The notes beneath the pieces were generated by a model. That model made no database searches. It was not told the origin of the DNA and saw nothing but the letters and a program-made list of their open reading frames with translations. Source: Algoriphagus boritolerans DSM 17298 = JCM 18970 (GTDB lineage Bacteria > Bacteroidota > Bacteroidia > Cytophagales > Cyclobacteriaceae). Taken from it: DNA of 54,984 nucleotides. The DNA is taken from NCBI RefSeq assembly GCF_900108085.1, contig NZ_FNVR01000029.1:1-54984 (forward strand), written 5' to 3'. Positions 35,670-45,272 of this stretch are shown here, one piece after another. Position numbers and translations under genes: made by a program. How positions within the stretch are numbered: position 1 is the first letter of the stretch; every line of letters begins with the position of its first letter.

Positions 35670-37124
35670 ATGCACCATCCAGCCAGTTTTATATCCGATC
35701 AGTTTTATTCCAAAAATGTCCGAGACCTCCAGGTTCGACACTTAAGATTGGCATCGCCTGGTGATCCTGTCTATCATTGTGCAGCCTTGATGGCAAAAGA
35801 AAAGGTAAGCTGCCTTTTTATAGGCAATTCCCCCCAGGAGATCGTTGGGTACATCACCGATATTACCCTTCGAGATCGATTGCTAGCGCAGCGATTACCA
35901 TCCGAAATTCCGGTTTCGCAGATCATGGAATTCGACATGGTCAGCATCCATCCCGACACGAGCTTAGTGGAAGCACTTATCCTGATGTTTCAGACCAAGT
36001 CTCGCTATCTGTTGGTAAAGGAGGGGGAGGACTATATCGGATGGATCAGCCGAACTAAGATACTCACCGAGCAAAGTCAGGGTCCTTTTATGTTTATCCA
36101 ATCAGTCAAAGAGGCCAGACAGATCACAGAATTAGAGCACAAATGGGCGCGGATGCCAGAAATCATCCACTTATTGAGCTCCAGGGGGATGAAAGCAAGC
36201 CTCATCAATCAGATCATCACCACGGTAGCTGACACCGTTACCCAGCGAGTCATAGAGCGGGTGTTCAAAGAAATAGGTTCGGCTCCGGCAAAGTTTGTGT
36301 TTTTTGTATTGGGCAGTGAAGGACGCGGAGAGCTCACACTGAAGACCGATCAAGATAACGCCATTATCTATGAAGATAAAGCCAATGAACACCGTGAGGA
36401 AGTTCGGGCCTATTTTCTGGACTTTGCCACCCGGGTCTCGACTGCATTGGATCAGATCGGGATTGTATTTTGCGAGGGCGAACTCATGGCAATGAACCCA
36501 AAGTGGACCCATTCACTTTCACATTGGAAAAGAAATTACGATTCCTGGATTTCTGATGCCTCCCAGGAGACAGCCATGAACTATTCCACTTTCTTTGATT
36601 GCAGAGCTATTTATGGCGAGTTTTCTCTTTTGGATGAATTGAAAAGCTATATGGGCGAATTGCTCGAAAAAGCTCCGGAGCGATTTTTCATCAATCTGGG
36701 CCATAACGCCCTACAATACGAACCCCCACTGACCTTTTTTAGAAAAATCAAAACCGAAGAAATCGACGGGGAAAAGCAGCTTAATCTCAAGCAAACCATG
36801 CGACCGATTGTTGATCTCGCTCGGGTGTATGCGCTGAAGCACCGCATTTTTGAAACAAACACCACCAGTCGACTTGAGGTATTACAAGAAAGAGGCGTAT
36901 TTACCGAAAAAGAAGCCCTAGAACTTACCCATGCCTTCGAATACCTCATGAACCTGAGATTGGAGAACCAGGCACGATCCATATTGGATAAAAAGCTCAA
37001 ACCCAAAAATTATTTAAGGATCAAAGAACTGACGAAAGTGCAACAAGTAACCCTGATTGAGATTTTTAAAGTTATCAAAGAATTCCAGGCCCGAATCAAA
37101 TTATCCTTCACCCGAAGTCTATAA
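35670..37124 (+). CDS. CBS-domain / DUF294 nucleotidyltransferase-like protein
   Basis: A 484-residue protein. Two CBS motifs occupy about 25-140 (SCLFIGNSPQEIVGYITD, then SRYLLVKEGEDYIGWIS). DUF294 follows with GSEGRGELTLKTDQDNAIIYED (about 215-236), the nucleotidyltransferase motif with two aspartates, as in GlnD-like PII uridylyltransferases. The C-terminal ~170 residues are the helical DUF294 substrate-binding domain. Longer relatives (about 600 residues) carry an extra N-terminal cyclic-nucleotide-binding domain that is absent here. Presumed role is sensing adenylates through CBS and modifying a partner, but no substrate is established. Monocistronic, flanked by hairpins on both sides. 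Confidence 0.9.
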   Translation: MHHPASFISDQFYSKNVRDLQVRHLRLASPGDPVYHCAALMAKEKVSCLFIGNSPQEIVGYITDITLRDRLLAQRLPSEIPVSQIMEFDMVSIHPDTSLVEALILMFQTKSRYLLVKEGEDYIGWISRTKILTEQSQGPFMFIQSVKEARQITELEHKWARMPEIIHLLSSRGMKASLINQIITTVADTVTQRVIERVFKEIGSAPAKFVFFVLGSEGRGELTLKTDQDNAIIYEDKANEHREEVRAYFLDFATRVSTALDQIGIVFCEGELMAMNPKWTHSLSHWKRNYDSWISDASQETAMNYSTFFDCRAIYGEFSLLDELKSYMGELLEKAPERFFINLGHNALQYEPPLTFFRKIKTEEIDGEKQLNLKQTMRPIVDLARVYALKHRIFETNTTSRLEVLQERGVFTEKEALELTHAFEYLMNLRLENQARSILDKKLKPKNYLRIKELTKVQQVTLIEIFKVIKEFQARIKLSFTRSL

Positions 37125-37142
37125 TTTCTTACTTTCAGAAAT

Positions 37143-37167
37143 ACTTTTATAAATTTTTTATAAAAGT
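37143..37167. terminator. AT-rich perfect hairpin after the DUF294 gene
   Basis: ACTTTTATAAA / TTTATAAAAGT (11-bp perfect arms, 37143-37153 and 37157-37167, three-base loop) followed by a T-rich stretch. Its position 18 bases after the stop fits a terminator, but the almost pure AT stem is weak, so a regulatory palindrome is possible. A TAATTTTG -7-like element (37192-37199) for the next gene follows 24 bases later. Confidence 0.6.
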
Positions 37168-37368
37168 TATTTTTTATTTACCGAAGTTTTTTAATTTTGT
37201 CTGGAAGAATAAATTGTAAATCAAGTCTTGAAAATCTCACTAAAGTTTCGTGAAAAATTAATTTCGAAATTTTAATTTGGCAAGAAGTCGATTCTAATGG
37301 CAAGAATCGTTTGAAATTCAGAAAAGTAAAAACAATAAATCTCACACCCACTAAACCGTCCCATCAGC

Positions 37369-39696
37369 ATGCTCAATAAGCATCCCTTCTCCGAAGTAGA
37401 AAAAGCCTTTTTGGCTGAATCTGGAGTTGAAAAAATCTCGACCCTGATTCCTTACCTGACCGTAGACAACTTTCCCAAACTTGGATTGCTCACGGCCTGC
37501 CGATTTTTGGAATGGGCAGCAGCCAATCCTGACGGTGTCATCAGCTTGCCAACGGGGAAAACTCCCGAGTTTTTCATCAAGTGGACTCAATTTTTACTTG
37601 AAAACTGGGAAAGCAAAAAAGGAAAGGATATCCGTGAAAAATATGGTCTAAGTGCAACCAAAAAGCCGATTTTGAAAGATCTCACGTTCGTCCAAATCGA
37701 TGAATTTTACCCGATTTCATCCAAGCAGCATAACAGCTTTTACGACTACGTCAATAAGTTCTACATCAATGGCTTTGGACTTTCCAAAGAAAAGGCAATC
37801 CTGATCAATTCCGATGAAATCCCGTTGGCCAATGGACTGCATTTCAAAGAAGTATTCCCCGATCTCAAAGTAGATCTGTCTCTAAGATTCCGGGATCCGG
37901 TCAATGATCTGGAGAAGCTCCAACAACAGTCCGTTTACATGATCGATCAGTGGTGCGGAGAGTATGAACAACGGATTCGGGACAAGGGCGGAATCGGATT
38001 TTTCTTGGGAGGCATCGGGCCTGACGGCCACATTGCGTTCAATACCCGAGGCTCGCACCTCTTTTCGGTGACCCGACTGACCGATACCAACTTTGAAACT
38101 CAAGCTGTGGCAGCGGGAGATTTGGGTGGAATCGAGGTTTCTTCCAATCGACTGGTCATCACCATCGGGTTGGAAACCATCGTTTACAATCATGAGGCGG
38201 TGGGAATCATCATTGCAGCAGGAGAAGCTAAGGCAGGTATCGTCCGAGATTCGCTGGAGACTAAAATGACCAATATCTATCCTGCCACAGTCCTTCAGAA
38301 ATTGAAAAATGGGCGTTTCTACCTCACCAAAGGTGCAGCGGTGAAGCTGACTGACTCGATGGATGCCTATTTCCAAAAAGGGGAATGGACCTTTGAAAAA
38401 ACAGAGCGCGCAATCATTGGGCTTTGCAAAAAATTGAACAAATACGGTCACCGGATCAACTTAGAGGATCTGAAAGCGGACAAATACACCAAACAGATTC
38501 CAGGACTTTCTGAAGACACCGTCATTCAAGTCATGAGAAGTATAGAAGCCAAACTGGAAAAAGGGCTGGAAAAGGAAACTGATGAAGTTTTACTTCATAC
38601 AGGGCCTCATCATGATGACATTTCGCTGGGAATCCTTCCGCATGTCACCAATCAGCTAAGTGAAGCAACCAATGAGGTTCACTTTTCGGTATTAACCTCG
38701 GGTTTTACAGCGGTGACAAACACATTTGTGATTGATACACTTCAGCACACCAAAAAATTACTGGATGAGGGAAAAATTCAGATGGTCAACTACGAGGACT
38801 TCTTCGAGGTGGGCTACAGTCTAAAGACAGACAAAGACGTCTACCACTTTTTAACCAATGTTGCCTCAGAAAATCTCGATGCACGTATGCGCGGACTTTG
38901 TCATCGTGTGGTGCGAGCCTTGGTCACCACCTATGGAGTACAAAATAAAACCCAACTTCGGGATATAATCAACGAGGTAATTAGCATTCTCAAAAATTCC
39001 TACGATGGAGAAAAAAACCCGGCAAAAATTCAAAAGCTGAAAGGTATGATCCGGGAGTTTGAAGAAGAACTGGTTTGGGCTCACTTCGGTGTTCAAGTGA
39101 AAAATGTCCACCACCTCCGACTTGGATTCTACACCGGAGATATTTTCACCGAACAGCCAGACAAAACACGCGATGTGGAACCGATCGTGGAAATGTTGCG
39201 GAAAATTAAACCTACCAAGATTAGTTTAACCCTTGATCCGGAGGGTTCCGGTCCGGATACTCATTATAAAGTGCTTCAGGCAACGGCCGAAGCGGTAAAA
39301 AAATGGGGAGAAGAACACGACACCAGTAACCTGAGAATTCTGGGGTACAGAAATGTCTGGTTCAAGTTTGAACCCCATGAGGCAAATGTAATCGTCCCGG
39401 TTTCCCTCGGAGACATGTCAGTAATGGAAGACTCATTTTCCAATTGCTACCTGAGTCAGGTGAATGCGTCTTTTCCAAGCTATTCTCACAATGGGAAGTT
39501 TAGTACAGTAGCGAAACGAATATGGGTGAGACAGTTAAATGACATTCAGCTTTTGCTGGGCAAAAACTACTTCTATCTGCATGAAAGGGCCAAAGTAAGG
39601 GCCAGTCATGGACTCATTTTCTTTCGTGATATGAATGTGGATGAGTTTTTAGCTACCGCCAGAGAATTGGAGAAATCCATAGAAGGCATGCTTTAA
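37369..39696 (+). CDS. Glucosamine-6-phosphate deaminase-like / PIG-L fusion protein
   Basis: A 775-residue fusion. The N-terminal ~360 residues form a NagB/6-phosphogluconolactonase-type sugar isomerase domain (SLPTGKTPEFFIKW, FVQIDEFYPI, FLGGIGPDGHIAFNTRGS, with the catalytic Asp/His/Glu equivalents). The C-terminal part, from about 405, contains a PIG-L-like zinc deacetylase core: HTGPHHDDISLGI (the 'PHPDDE' motif in variant form) and LDPEGSGPDTHYKVLQA (second histidine). Bacteroidota NagB proteins with this C-terminal extension are known. It probably converts GlcN-6-P to Fru-6-P and may deacetylate or hydrolyse an amide. The ROK kinase gene follows 102 bases later, suggesting joint amino-sugar breakdown. 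Confidence 0.85.
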   Translation: MLNKHPFSEVEKAFLAESGVEKISTLIPYLTVDNFPKLGLLTACRFLEWAAANPDGVISLPTGKTPEFFIKWTQFLLENWESKKGKDIREKYGLSATKKPILKDLTFVQIDEFYPISSKQHNSFYDYVNKFYINGFGLSKEKAILINSDEIPLANGLHFKEVFPDLKVDLSLRFRDPVNDLEKLQQQSVYMIDQWCGEYEQRIRDKGGIGFFLGGIGPDGHIAFNTRGSHLFSVTRLTDTNFETQAVAAGDLGGIEVSSNRLVITIGLETIVYNHEAVGIIIAAGEAKAGIVRDSLETKMTNIYPATVLQKLKNGRFYLTKGAAVKLTDSMDAYFQKGEWTFEKTERAIIGLCKKLNKYGHRINLEDLKADKYTKQIPGLSEDTVIQVMRSIEAKLEKGLEKETDEVLLHTGPHHDDISLGILPHVTNQLSEATNEVHFSVLTSGFTAVTNTFVIDTLQHTKKLLDEGKIQMVNYEDFFEVGYSLKTDKDVYHFLTNVASENLDARMRGLCHRVVRALVTTYGVQNKTQLRDIINEVISILKNSYDGEKNPAKIQKLKGMIREFEEELVWAHFGVQVKNVHHLRLGFYTGDIFTEQPDKTRDVEPIVEMLRKIKPTKISLTLDPEGSGPDTHYKVLQATAEAVKKWGEEHDTSNLRILGYRNVWFKFEPHEANVIVPVSLGDMSVMEDSFSNCYLSQVNASFPSYSHNGKFSTVAKRIWVRQLNDIQLLLGKNYFYLHERAKVRASHGLIFFRDMNVDEFLATARELEKSIEGML

Positions 39697-39798
39697 GTAT
39701 ATAAAAAAGCCACATACCTAAATTTGAGAGCGGTCGGGATTTTTCTTGGCGGCTTTCTGCATTAAACCTATAGTCAACCACACAATTGCCCAAAACGA

Positions 39799-40659
39799 AT
39801 GGAAAAAGCCATTTTAGGATTAGATATCGGAGGCACCGGCATCAAAGGTGGTATTCGGATCAAAGGACATCTTGAGGACATTCGAAGCATTCCCACCCCA
39901 GCTTTAGAAAGTAAAGAGTTTATCCTTGAAACAATTGCAGACTTTATAGATACCTATTCCCATTATGATTTTGTAGGCATTGGGATCGGCATACCCGGAC
40001 TTGTGGACACACCGAAAGGAATTGTTTTGGGTTTGGCTAATATTCCCTCCTTTCAGCATGTAGAATTGAAAAAATTTCTGACCGAGCGCTTTTCCAAGCC
40101 CGTGTTTGTAAATAATGATGCCAACTGTTTTGCCATCGGAGTACATAAATACGGTGTAGGCAAGCCGTTTAAGAATCTGGTTGGTATCACCCTGGGGACA
40201 GGCACTGGGGGTGGGATAGTCATCAATGGACACCTCTATTCCGGGCTTTTTTCAGCAGCAGGCGAATGGTGCAGTGCGCCTTATTTAGATCACAACTACG
40301 AATACTATTGCTCCGGGAAATTCTTTCACCACTTCTACAATTCAAAGCCAAAAGCCCTTGCAAAACTTGCCTTGTACGGTGACCCCATAGCCATGAAGGC
40401 TTACGATGAGTTTGGTCATCACTTGGGAGAATTGTTCAAGGTGATCATGTATTCGTTGGCACCCGAAGCCATTGTCCTCGGAGGATCGATACGCAAGACC
40501 TATCCACTTTTCAAAAAATCACTTTTGAAGTCCCTCGAAACTTTTGCTTACCCATCAGTCTTGGCTAATCTGAAAATCTTAATCTCTGAACTGGACGAAA
40601 CCGCCATCCATGGGGCAGTGGCCCTAGTCGACGTCGAAGAAGACATGGTCAGCATTTAA
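39799..40659 (+). CDS. ROK-family sugar kinase, zinc motif missing
   Basis: A 286-residue ROK protein: ATP-binding LDIGGTGIKGG (about 7-17), catalytic Asp in FVNNDANCFAIG and GITLGTGTGGGIVING. The usual zinc-binding 'GHxxxxxxxxxCxCGxxGC' segment is replaced by EWCSAPYLDHNYEYYCSGKFF, with only two distant cysteines, so zinc ligation of the classical type is lost. It could be a glucokinase or N-acetylglucosamine/mannosamine kinase; proximity to the deaminase fusion favours an amino-sugar substrate, but this is inference. No DNA-binding domain. Ends with a hairpin at 40686-40719. Confidence 0.85.
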   Translation: MEKAILGLDIGGTGIKGGIRIKGHLEDIRSIPTPALESKEFILETIADFIDTYSHYDFVGIGIGIPGLVDTPKGIVLGLANIPSFQHVELKKFLTERFSKPVFVNNDANCFAIGVHKYGVGKPFKNLVGITLGTGTGGGIVINGHLYSGLFSAAGEWCSAPYLDHNYEYYCSGKFFHHFYNSKPKALAKLALYGDPIAMKAYDEFGHHLGELFKVIMYSLAPEAIVLGGSIRKTYPLFKKSLLKSLETFAYPSVLANLKILISELDETAIHGAVALVDVEEDMVSI

Positions 40660-40685
40660 AAACATAAAATTTGGTTTAATTATTC

Positions 40686-40719
40686 AAAAAGGCGGTTTCT
40701 CAGGAGATCGCTTTTTTTA
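40686..40719 (+). terminator. Terminator after ROK kinase gene
   Basis: AAAAAGGCGGTTTCTC pairs with GAGATCGCTTTTTT through G-U pairs and a two-base bulge, followed by a T tract of seven. Confidence 0.7.
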
Positions 40720-40827
40720 CTTTCGCTACCTAACCCCAAAATAAGTCCAAGAAAATCAGAGACACTAATTTGAACAGTGAGCCACTTTCCAATTTTCAAC
40801 TTATTTTCAGATCATAAACCAATAGCT

Positions 40828-41778
40828 ATGACTGATCCCCTACTGAAAGTTGCCATCGCCCAAATATCCCCAGTTTGGCTTGATAAAACTGCCACTTTAG
40901 AAAAAGTCAACCTATCGATTTCAGAGGCAGCTGGAAATGGAGCCGAAATGATTGTATTCGGCGAAGGTCTCATCCCGGGTTATCCCTGGTGGCTTTCGAT
41001 CACCCATTCCGCAGCCTGGGACAACAAAGTCCAAAAAGAAATCCACGCCCATTATGTCAGAAATGCAGTTCAAATCGAATCCGGTGACTTGAAGGGAATT
41101 CAGGGTTTGGCAAAAAAACACGGCATCGCCATTTACCTGGGAATCATCGAGCGACCACAGGATCGTGGTGGACACAGTCTGTACTGTTCCTTGGTCTACA
41201 TCAATCAGCTGGGAGAAATCTGCTCCGTGCACCGCAAACTCCAGCCCACTTATGACGAGCGACTCACCTGGTCACCCGGAGATGGTAACGGACTACGGGT
41301 TCATCCGCTCAAAAGCTTCACCGTCGGGGGATTGAACTGCTGGGAAAATTGGATGCCTTTGGCCAGAACGGCACTCTACGGTTTGGGTGAAAATCTCCAC
41401 ATCGGCGTGTGGCCGGGTGCTGTGAGAAACACGGAAAATATCACCCGAATGATCGCACAAGAAGGTCGTTCATTTGTGATCTCTGTATCGAGTTTGATGC
41501 GAAAAAGTGACTTTCCAGCCAATACGCCTCATTTGGATCTGATTTTGGAAAACTGTCCGGAGACACTCGGAAATGGCGGAAGCTGTATTGCAGGTCCGGA
41601 CGGAAAGTGGATTTTGGAACCTGTGGCAGATCAGGAAGAGATTTTCTATCAAACTTTAGATTTTAATCGGGTTTTGGAAGAAAGACAAAATTTTGATCCC
41701 GTCGGGCACTATTCCAGACCGGATGTCTTGCAACTTAAAGTGAATCGGGAACGTCAAAGCAGTGTGGATTTTGAATAA
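40828..41778 (+). CDS. Nitrilase-superfamily carbon-nitrogen hydrolase
   Basis: A 316-residue nitrilase-fold enzyme with the complete Glu-Lys-Cys triad: Glu46 in VFGEGLIPGYPWW, Lys137 in VHRKLQPTYDERL, and Cys171 in GLNCWENWMPL. The GYPWW and NCWENWMPLAR patterns are those of true nitrilases (aliphatic/aryl-acetonitrile type) rather than amidases or NAD synthetase domains. ATG 40828 (MTDPLLKV) is chosen; the GTG at 40777 adds 17 residues of non-conserved sequence. No partner gene, cytoplasmic. Likely converts a nitrile to the acid and ammonia. Confidence 0.85.
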   Translation: MTDPLLKVAIAQISPVWLDKTATLEKVNLSISEAAGNGAEMIVFGEGLIPGYPWWLSITHSAAWDNKVQKEIHAHYVRNAVQIESGDLKGIQGLAKKHGIAIYLGIIERPQDRGGHSLYCSLVYINQLGEICSVHRKLQPTYDERLTWSPGDGNGLRVHPLKSFTVGGLNCWENWMPLARTALYGLGENLHIGVWPGAVRNTENITRMIAQEGRSFVISVSSLMRKSDFPANTPHLDLILENCPETLGNGGSCIAGPDGKWILEPVADQEEIFYQTLDFNRVLEERQNFDPVGHYSRPDVLQLKVNRERQSSVDFE

Positions 41779-41859
41779 ATCAAATTCCCTTCTAAAGTAA
41801 ATTAGTTGGATGACCCCTGAAAATACTACAACTTCAAGATTCAATTTTTATGGTTCACT

Positions 41860-42474
41860 ATGAATAGATTTGGATTCGGTTTTCTTATTGCCCTGATTTT
41901 ATTTGTCGGATTTTGGTTTTTCTACCAAGGCAAACAAGAGCGGGAAGAGCTTCGTGCTAGCTCTGAGCTAATCCAAAAGCAAGTGAACCAAGTGGGCAAA
42001 CTGATTGTCACCGAAGGTTACTATTCCAAAGTATTTACCTTCAAAAATTCCCAAAATTTATTTTTAAATCTCTGGACATCAGATAAAAAAGCCTTGGTCG
42101 TGGTCAATGCTAAAGCAACGGTTGAATATGATTTAAGACAGCTGGAAGTGGAAATTGACCAAGAAAATAAAACGCTGATCCTGAAAAAAATCCCCGATCC
42201 GGTACTCAACATCTACCCGGACATCGAATATTACGATGTGACCCAGGATTACTTCAATTCATTCGAGGCCAAAGATTACAACAAAATCAAAAACTCCGTT
42301 AGCGCCCAAATCCGGGCACAAATTGAAAAATCTGACCTGATGGAAAATTCACGCGAGCGGCTGATGGTAGAGTTGACCAACCTCTTGGTCCTCACCAAGT
42401 CCATGGAATGGACGCTGATGTATCAGGGAGAGATTATTGAAGATCAGGAGGAGTTAGAGTTGATTAAAAGATAG
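41860..42474 (+). CDS. DUF4230 membrane-anchored protein
   Basis: A 204-residue protein with one N-terminal helix (FGFGFLIALILFVGFWFFYQG) and a hydrophilic domain matching DUF4230: KLIVTEGYYSKVFTF, KALVVVNAKATVEYDLRQLEVEID and the C-terminal helix with LLVLTKSMEWTLMY. The domain faces the periplasm or the medium. Function is unknown in the family. It starts 81 bases after the nitrilase gene and may share its transcript. Start codon ATG at 41860 places the helix at residues 5-25. Confidence 0.8.
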   Translation: MNRFGFGFLIALILFVGFWFFYQGKQEREELRASSELIQKQVNQVGKLIVTEGYYSKVFTFKNSQNLFLNLWTSDKKALVVVNAKATVEYDLRQLEVEIDQENKTLILKKIPDPVLNIYPDIEYYDVTQDYFNSFEAKDYNKIKNSVSAQIRAQIEKSDLMENSRERLMVELTNLLVLTKSMEWTLMYQGEIIEDQEELELIKR

Positions 42475-42694
42475 GGTTCTATTCCGGTGTTGGATGACCG
42501 ATGACCGATGTGAAGGCTTATCTTCAACATTCGATATTCAGTGTTCGTCATTCGATATTTGAAAGGACAGGAGACCGGTGACGGAAGGCTGACTGGAGTC
42601 GACTGACCGATTTGGAAAACCCTGCCAAATGAATCCCGCGAAGTCTGAGCCCCACGGGATAAATCCTAAATCAACTATCTGCAATCCGAAATCG

Positions 42695-44065
42695 CTAAGC
42701 TCCTCTCCCACTCACCTGAAGCGGAATATCTGTCAGATCCTGTACTTTGATCGGCCTACCCTCCTCAATTGACTTGCGGGCAGCAATTCCTACCAGACAG
42801 GACATCGCGCCATCACGGCTTCCGGCTGACTGTCTCCATGGATCCGGAGCATTGGTATCGAGGAATAGTTTGTCTTTTAGCCGAGTATCTCCTCCTCCAT
42901 GTCCACCACCTCCTTGAGGTACTGTGATGATGTAGCGCTCCCCGAAGTTTTTCACCAATACCAATTCATCTTCATTTTTTTCATCCCAAGGCTGACTTTC
43001 TTTGATCCAGGCCTCCAGTCGACCTTTGGTTCCATTGAAGGCAATACGGTAGCCTTCATAGGGGGAATAAGTCGTCAGAGAATAGCTGACCTGAACCTTG
43101 TTTTTGTATCGGATTTGCACCGCCATCTTATCGTAGATGTCGATTTCCTCACGGAATACACAGCCATCCCGATGGTAGCCATCGTATTTTTCATTATCCA
43201 CATAGAGTTTGGTGAGGTGTTCGCTCTTGGTGATATCCCAATAGAAGTCGCATTTCGAGGCATGTGGACAACCACGGCAAGTCGTGGATCGGAAAGGACC
43301 GTTTTTTCCATAAAATTCCAAGGCCCCAAAGGCGTGAACTTCCTCGGGATCAGAATCCAGCCACCAATTGAGTAGGTCAAAATGGTGTGTTGACTTGTGG
43401 ACAAGGAGTGTTCCTCCAAATTCACGCTTCCCATGCCAACGACGGAAATAGTCCGCCCCATGGGAAGTATCCAGATACCAATGAAAATCCACCGAAGTGA
43501 TGGTACCAATCTCTCCTGCCCGGAGCAATTCATAGAGTTTCTGACGGTGTGGAGAATAGCGGTAATTGAATGTGACAATCAATTTTTTACCGGATTGACG
43601 CTCAGCATCCAAAATCGCCTGCATTTTCACCTCATCTGTAGTCATTGGCTTCTCTGATATCACGTTCATTCCTGCCATCAGTCCTTTGACGATGAATTCA
43701 TGATGCGTACTGTCCATGGTAGTGACAATCAGTACATCCGGCTTAGCCTTACTGAGCATTTCATCTGCATTCAGGAAAAGTGGGCAATCCAAGCCCATGT
43801 ACGTTTGTCCATACTTCAAGCGTCCCTCATTTATATCCGAAAGCCCGACAAATTCCACTTGATTTTGGTAGGATCGGATTACGTCCCGACCCCACATGGC
43901 AAGTCCTCTAACTCCGGTACCTACCATGGCAAGTTTCATTTTTTCTCCTGGCCGGTTAAAAATTGAAAGTGCTTCCGCAACTGGATGAATCAAAATCGAT
44001 CCTGCCAGTAATCCTCCGGTTTTGGCAATAAAGTCCCTTCTGGATTGATTTTCTGCTTTATTCAT
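42695..44065 (-). CDS. Tat-exported Gfo/Idh/MocA-family oxidoreductase
   Basis: A 456-residue oxidoreductase with a twin-arginine signal (SRRDFIAKTGGLLAGSILI, residues about 8-26). The nucleotide fold starts KLAMVGTGVRGLAMWG; the EKPMTTD motif (around 140) carries the catalytic lysine. The C-terminal domain contains a cysteine cluster (TTCRGCPHASKC, then GCVFREE) that could bind metal or iron, as in some of the Tat-type MocA dehydrogenases. The Tat route would carry bound NAD(P) out of the cell, consistent with a periplasmic sugar dehydrogenase or glycosidase-like role. Tat signals on this family are frequent in Bacteroidota. Stand-alone gene. Confidence 0.9.
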   Translation of the reverse strand: MNKAENQSRRDFIAKTGGLLAGSILIHPVAEALSIFNRPGEKMKLAMVGTGVRGLAMWGRDVIRSYQNQVEFVGLSDINEGRLKYGQTYMGLDCPLFLNADEMLSKAKPDVLIVTTMDSTHHEFIVKGLMAGMNVISEKPMTTDEVKMQAILDAERQSGKKLIVTFNYRYSPHRQKLYELLRAGEIGTITSVDFHWYLDTSHGADYFRRWHGKREFGGTLLVHKSTHHFDLLNWWLDSDPEEVHAFGALEFYGKNGPFRSTTCRGCPHASKCDFYWDITKSEHLTKLYVDNEKYDGYHRDGCVFREEIDIYDKMAVQIRYKNKVQVSYSLTTYSPYEGYRIAFNGTKGRLEAWIKESQPWDEKNEDELVLVKNFGERYIITVPQGGGGHGGGDTRLKDKLFLDTNAPDPWRQSAGSRDGAMSCLVGIAARKSIEEGRPIKVQDLTDIPLQVSGRGA

Positions 44066-44293
44066 AGCCTTGTAGTTGTTTTTTAGCGGTCATGTGGGTC
44101 TGACAAAATTATTCTTCCAGTGTGTGGATTTATTAAGGCAGACATTTCATAATTCTTTGGGTTGATTCGATTTAACGAATAGGAAGTTAGGGAAAACTCA
44201 AAAAAAGCATAGTTAAAATTACGGAATCGATTTTATTCCTGGGTAGAAGGAAATATCCTGAGAAAGGAAATTGAATTAGGCTAATTTTAAAGC

Positions 44294-45166
44294 ATGAACA
44301 CCAACAGTGTGGAGCGAAGCATATCAATTAGCGGTCTATTCCGCATCAGTAGACCTATCAATTTGCTGTTGGTGGCTTTTGCCCAATTGATGACCGCATT
44401 TTTTCTGGTAGAGACTACCCGCACCGGACTGCCGGTTCTGCAGGATTACCGCCTGTATCTTTTGGTGTTATCCACTGTGATGATCACGGCTGCGGGATAC
44501 ATGATCAACGATTACTATGATGTCAAAATCGACTATGTCAATCGTCCAAGTGAGGTAGTGGTCGGCAAAGGGATCAAGCGTAGGGTTGTTATTTTTCTAC
44601 ATAGTCTACTTAATTTCACTGCGATTGGACTGGGATATTTAGTCTCTCCACGCATTGCCGTGATTAATTTTCTGGCGGCGTTTCTTCTGTGGCTTTACAG
44701 TAACCGACTGAAGAGAGGCCCCTTTATTGGAAATCTGACAGTGGCGTTTCTGACAGGATTATCGATCTATTTGGTGAGTTATTACTACCGAAAGGCTGAA
44801 CTTTTGGTGCTGACCTATGCCATTTTCGCATTTTTCCTTAATCTCATTCGGGAGATCATCAAGGACATCGAAGACCGACCGGGAGATCGGAAGCATGGCT
44901 GCCGAACCCTGCCCATTGTGATTGGATTTAGAAAGACCAAGCAGGTGATTTTTGTCATTGCCCTTGCATTTATCTGCTCGATTTTGATCGTCACTTTTAA
45001 GATCAACAATCCGATCCTTTTCATCTATTTCGGGATCTTGGGAGTTGTTTTTATGTGGTTTATGCGAAAAATCTATTTTGCGGATCGCAAAGATCATTTC
45101 ACACAGCTCAGCACCATCGCCAAAATCCTGATGCTGGTGGGCACACTAAGTATGGGCTTTTTGTAA
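44294..45166 (+). CDS. UbiA-family prenyltransferase (geranylgeranylglycerol-phosphate type)
   Basis: A 290-residue integral membrane protein with about eight helices. Both Asp-rich motifs are present: NDYYDVKID (72-80) and DIEDRPGDRKHG (about 196-207), which bind Mg-prenyl diphosphate. Bacteroidota homologues are annotated as geranylgeranylglycerol-phosphate geranylgeranyltransferase, but menaquinone or haem-type prenyltransferases cannot be excluded. Next to it lies an 8-bp tandem repeat, then proB. Start ATG at 44294 follows a TAATTTTA -7-like box (44282-44289), which is too close to the ATG to be used with confidence. Confidence 0.85.
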   Translation: MNTNSVERSISISGLFRISRPINLLLVAFAQLMTAFFLVETTRTGLPVLQDYRLYLLVLSTVMITAAGYMINDYYDVKIDYVNRPSEVVVGKGIKRRVVIFLHSLLNFTAIGLGYLVSPRIAVINFLAAFLLWLYSNRLKRGPFIGNLTVAFLTGLSIYLVSYYYRKAELLVLTYAIFAFFLNLIREIIKDIEDRPGDRKHGCRTLPIVIGFRKTKQVIFVIALAFICSILIVTFKINNPILFIYFGILGVVFMWFMRKIYFADRKDHFTQLSTIAKILMLVGTLSMGFL

Positions 45167-45272
45167 GTTTGATTTACGATGCTTCGACTGCGCTCAGCAC
45201 AAGTTCACGATTTACGAGGGAGTAAAGTAGTGTTAGGCGTTTCTCCCAAATCTGAGCAAGGCACATCCAAAT

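Noticed and set aside
42475..42694. Repeats of GACCGATGACCGATG and CATTCGATATT types
   Set aside because: Short, degenerate and not clearly structured; treated as low-complexity intergenic DNA.
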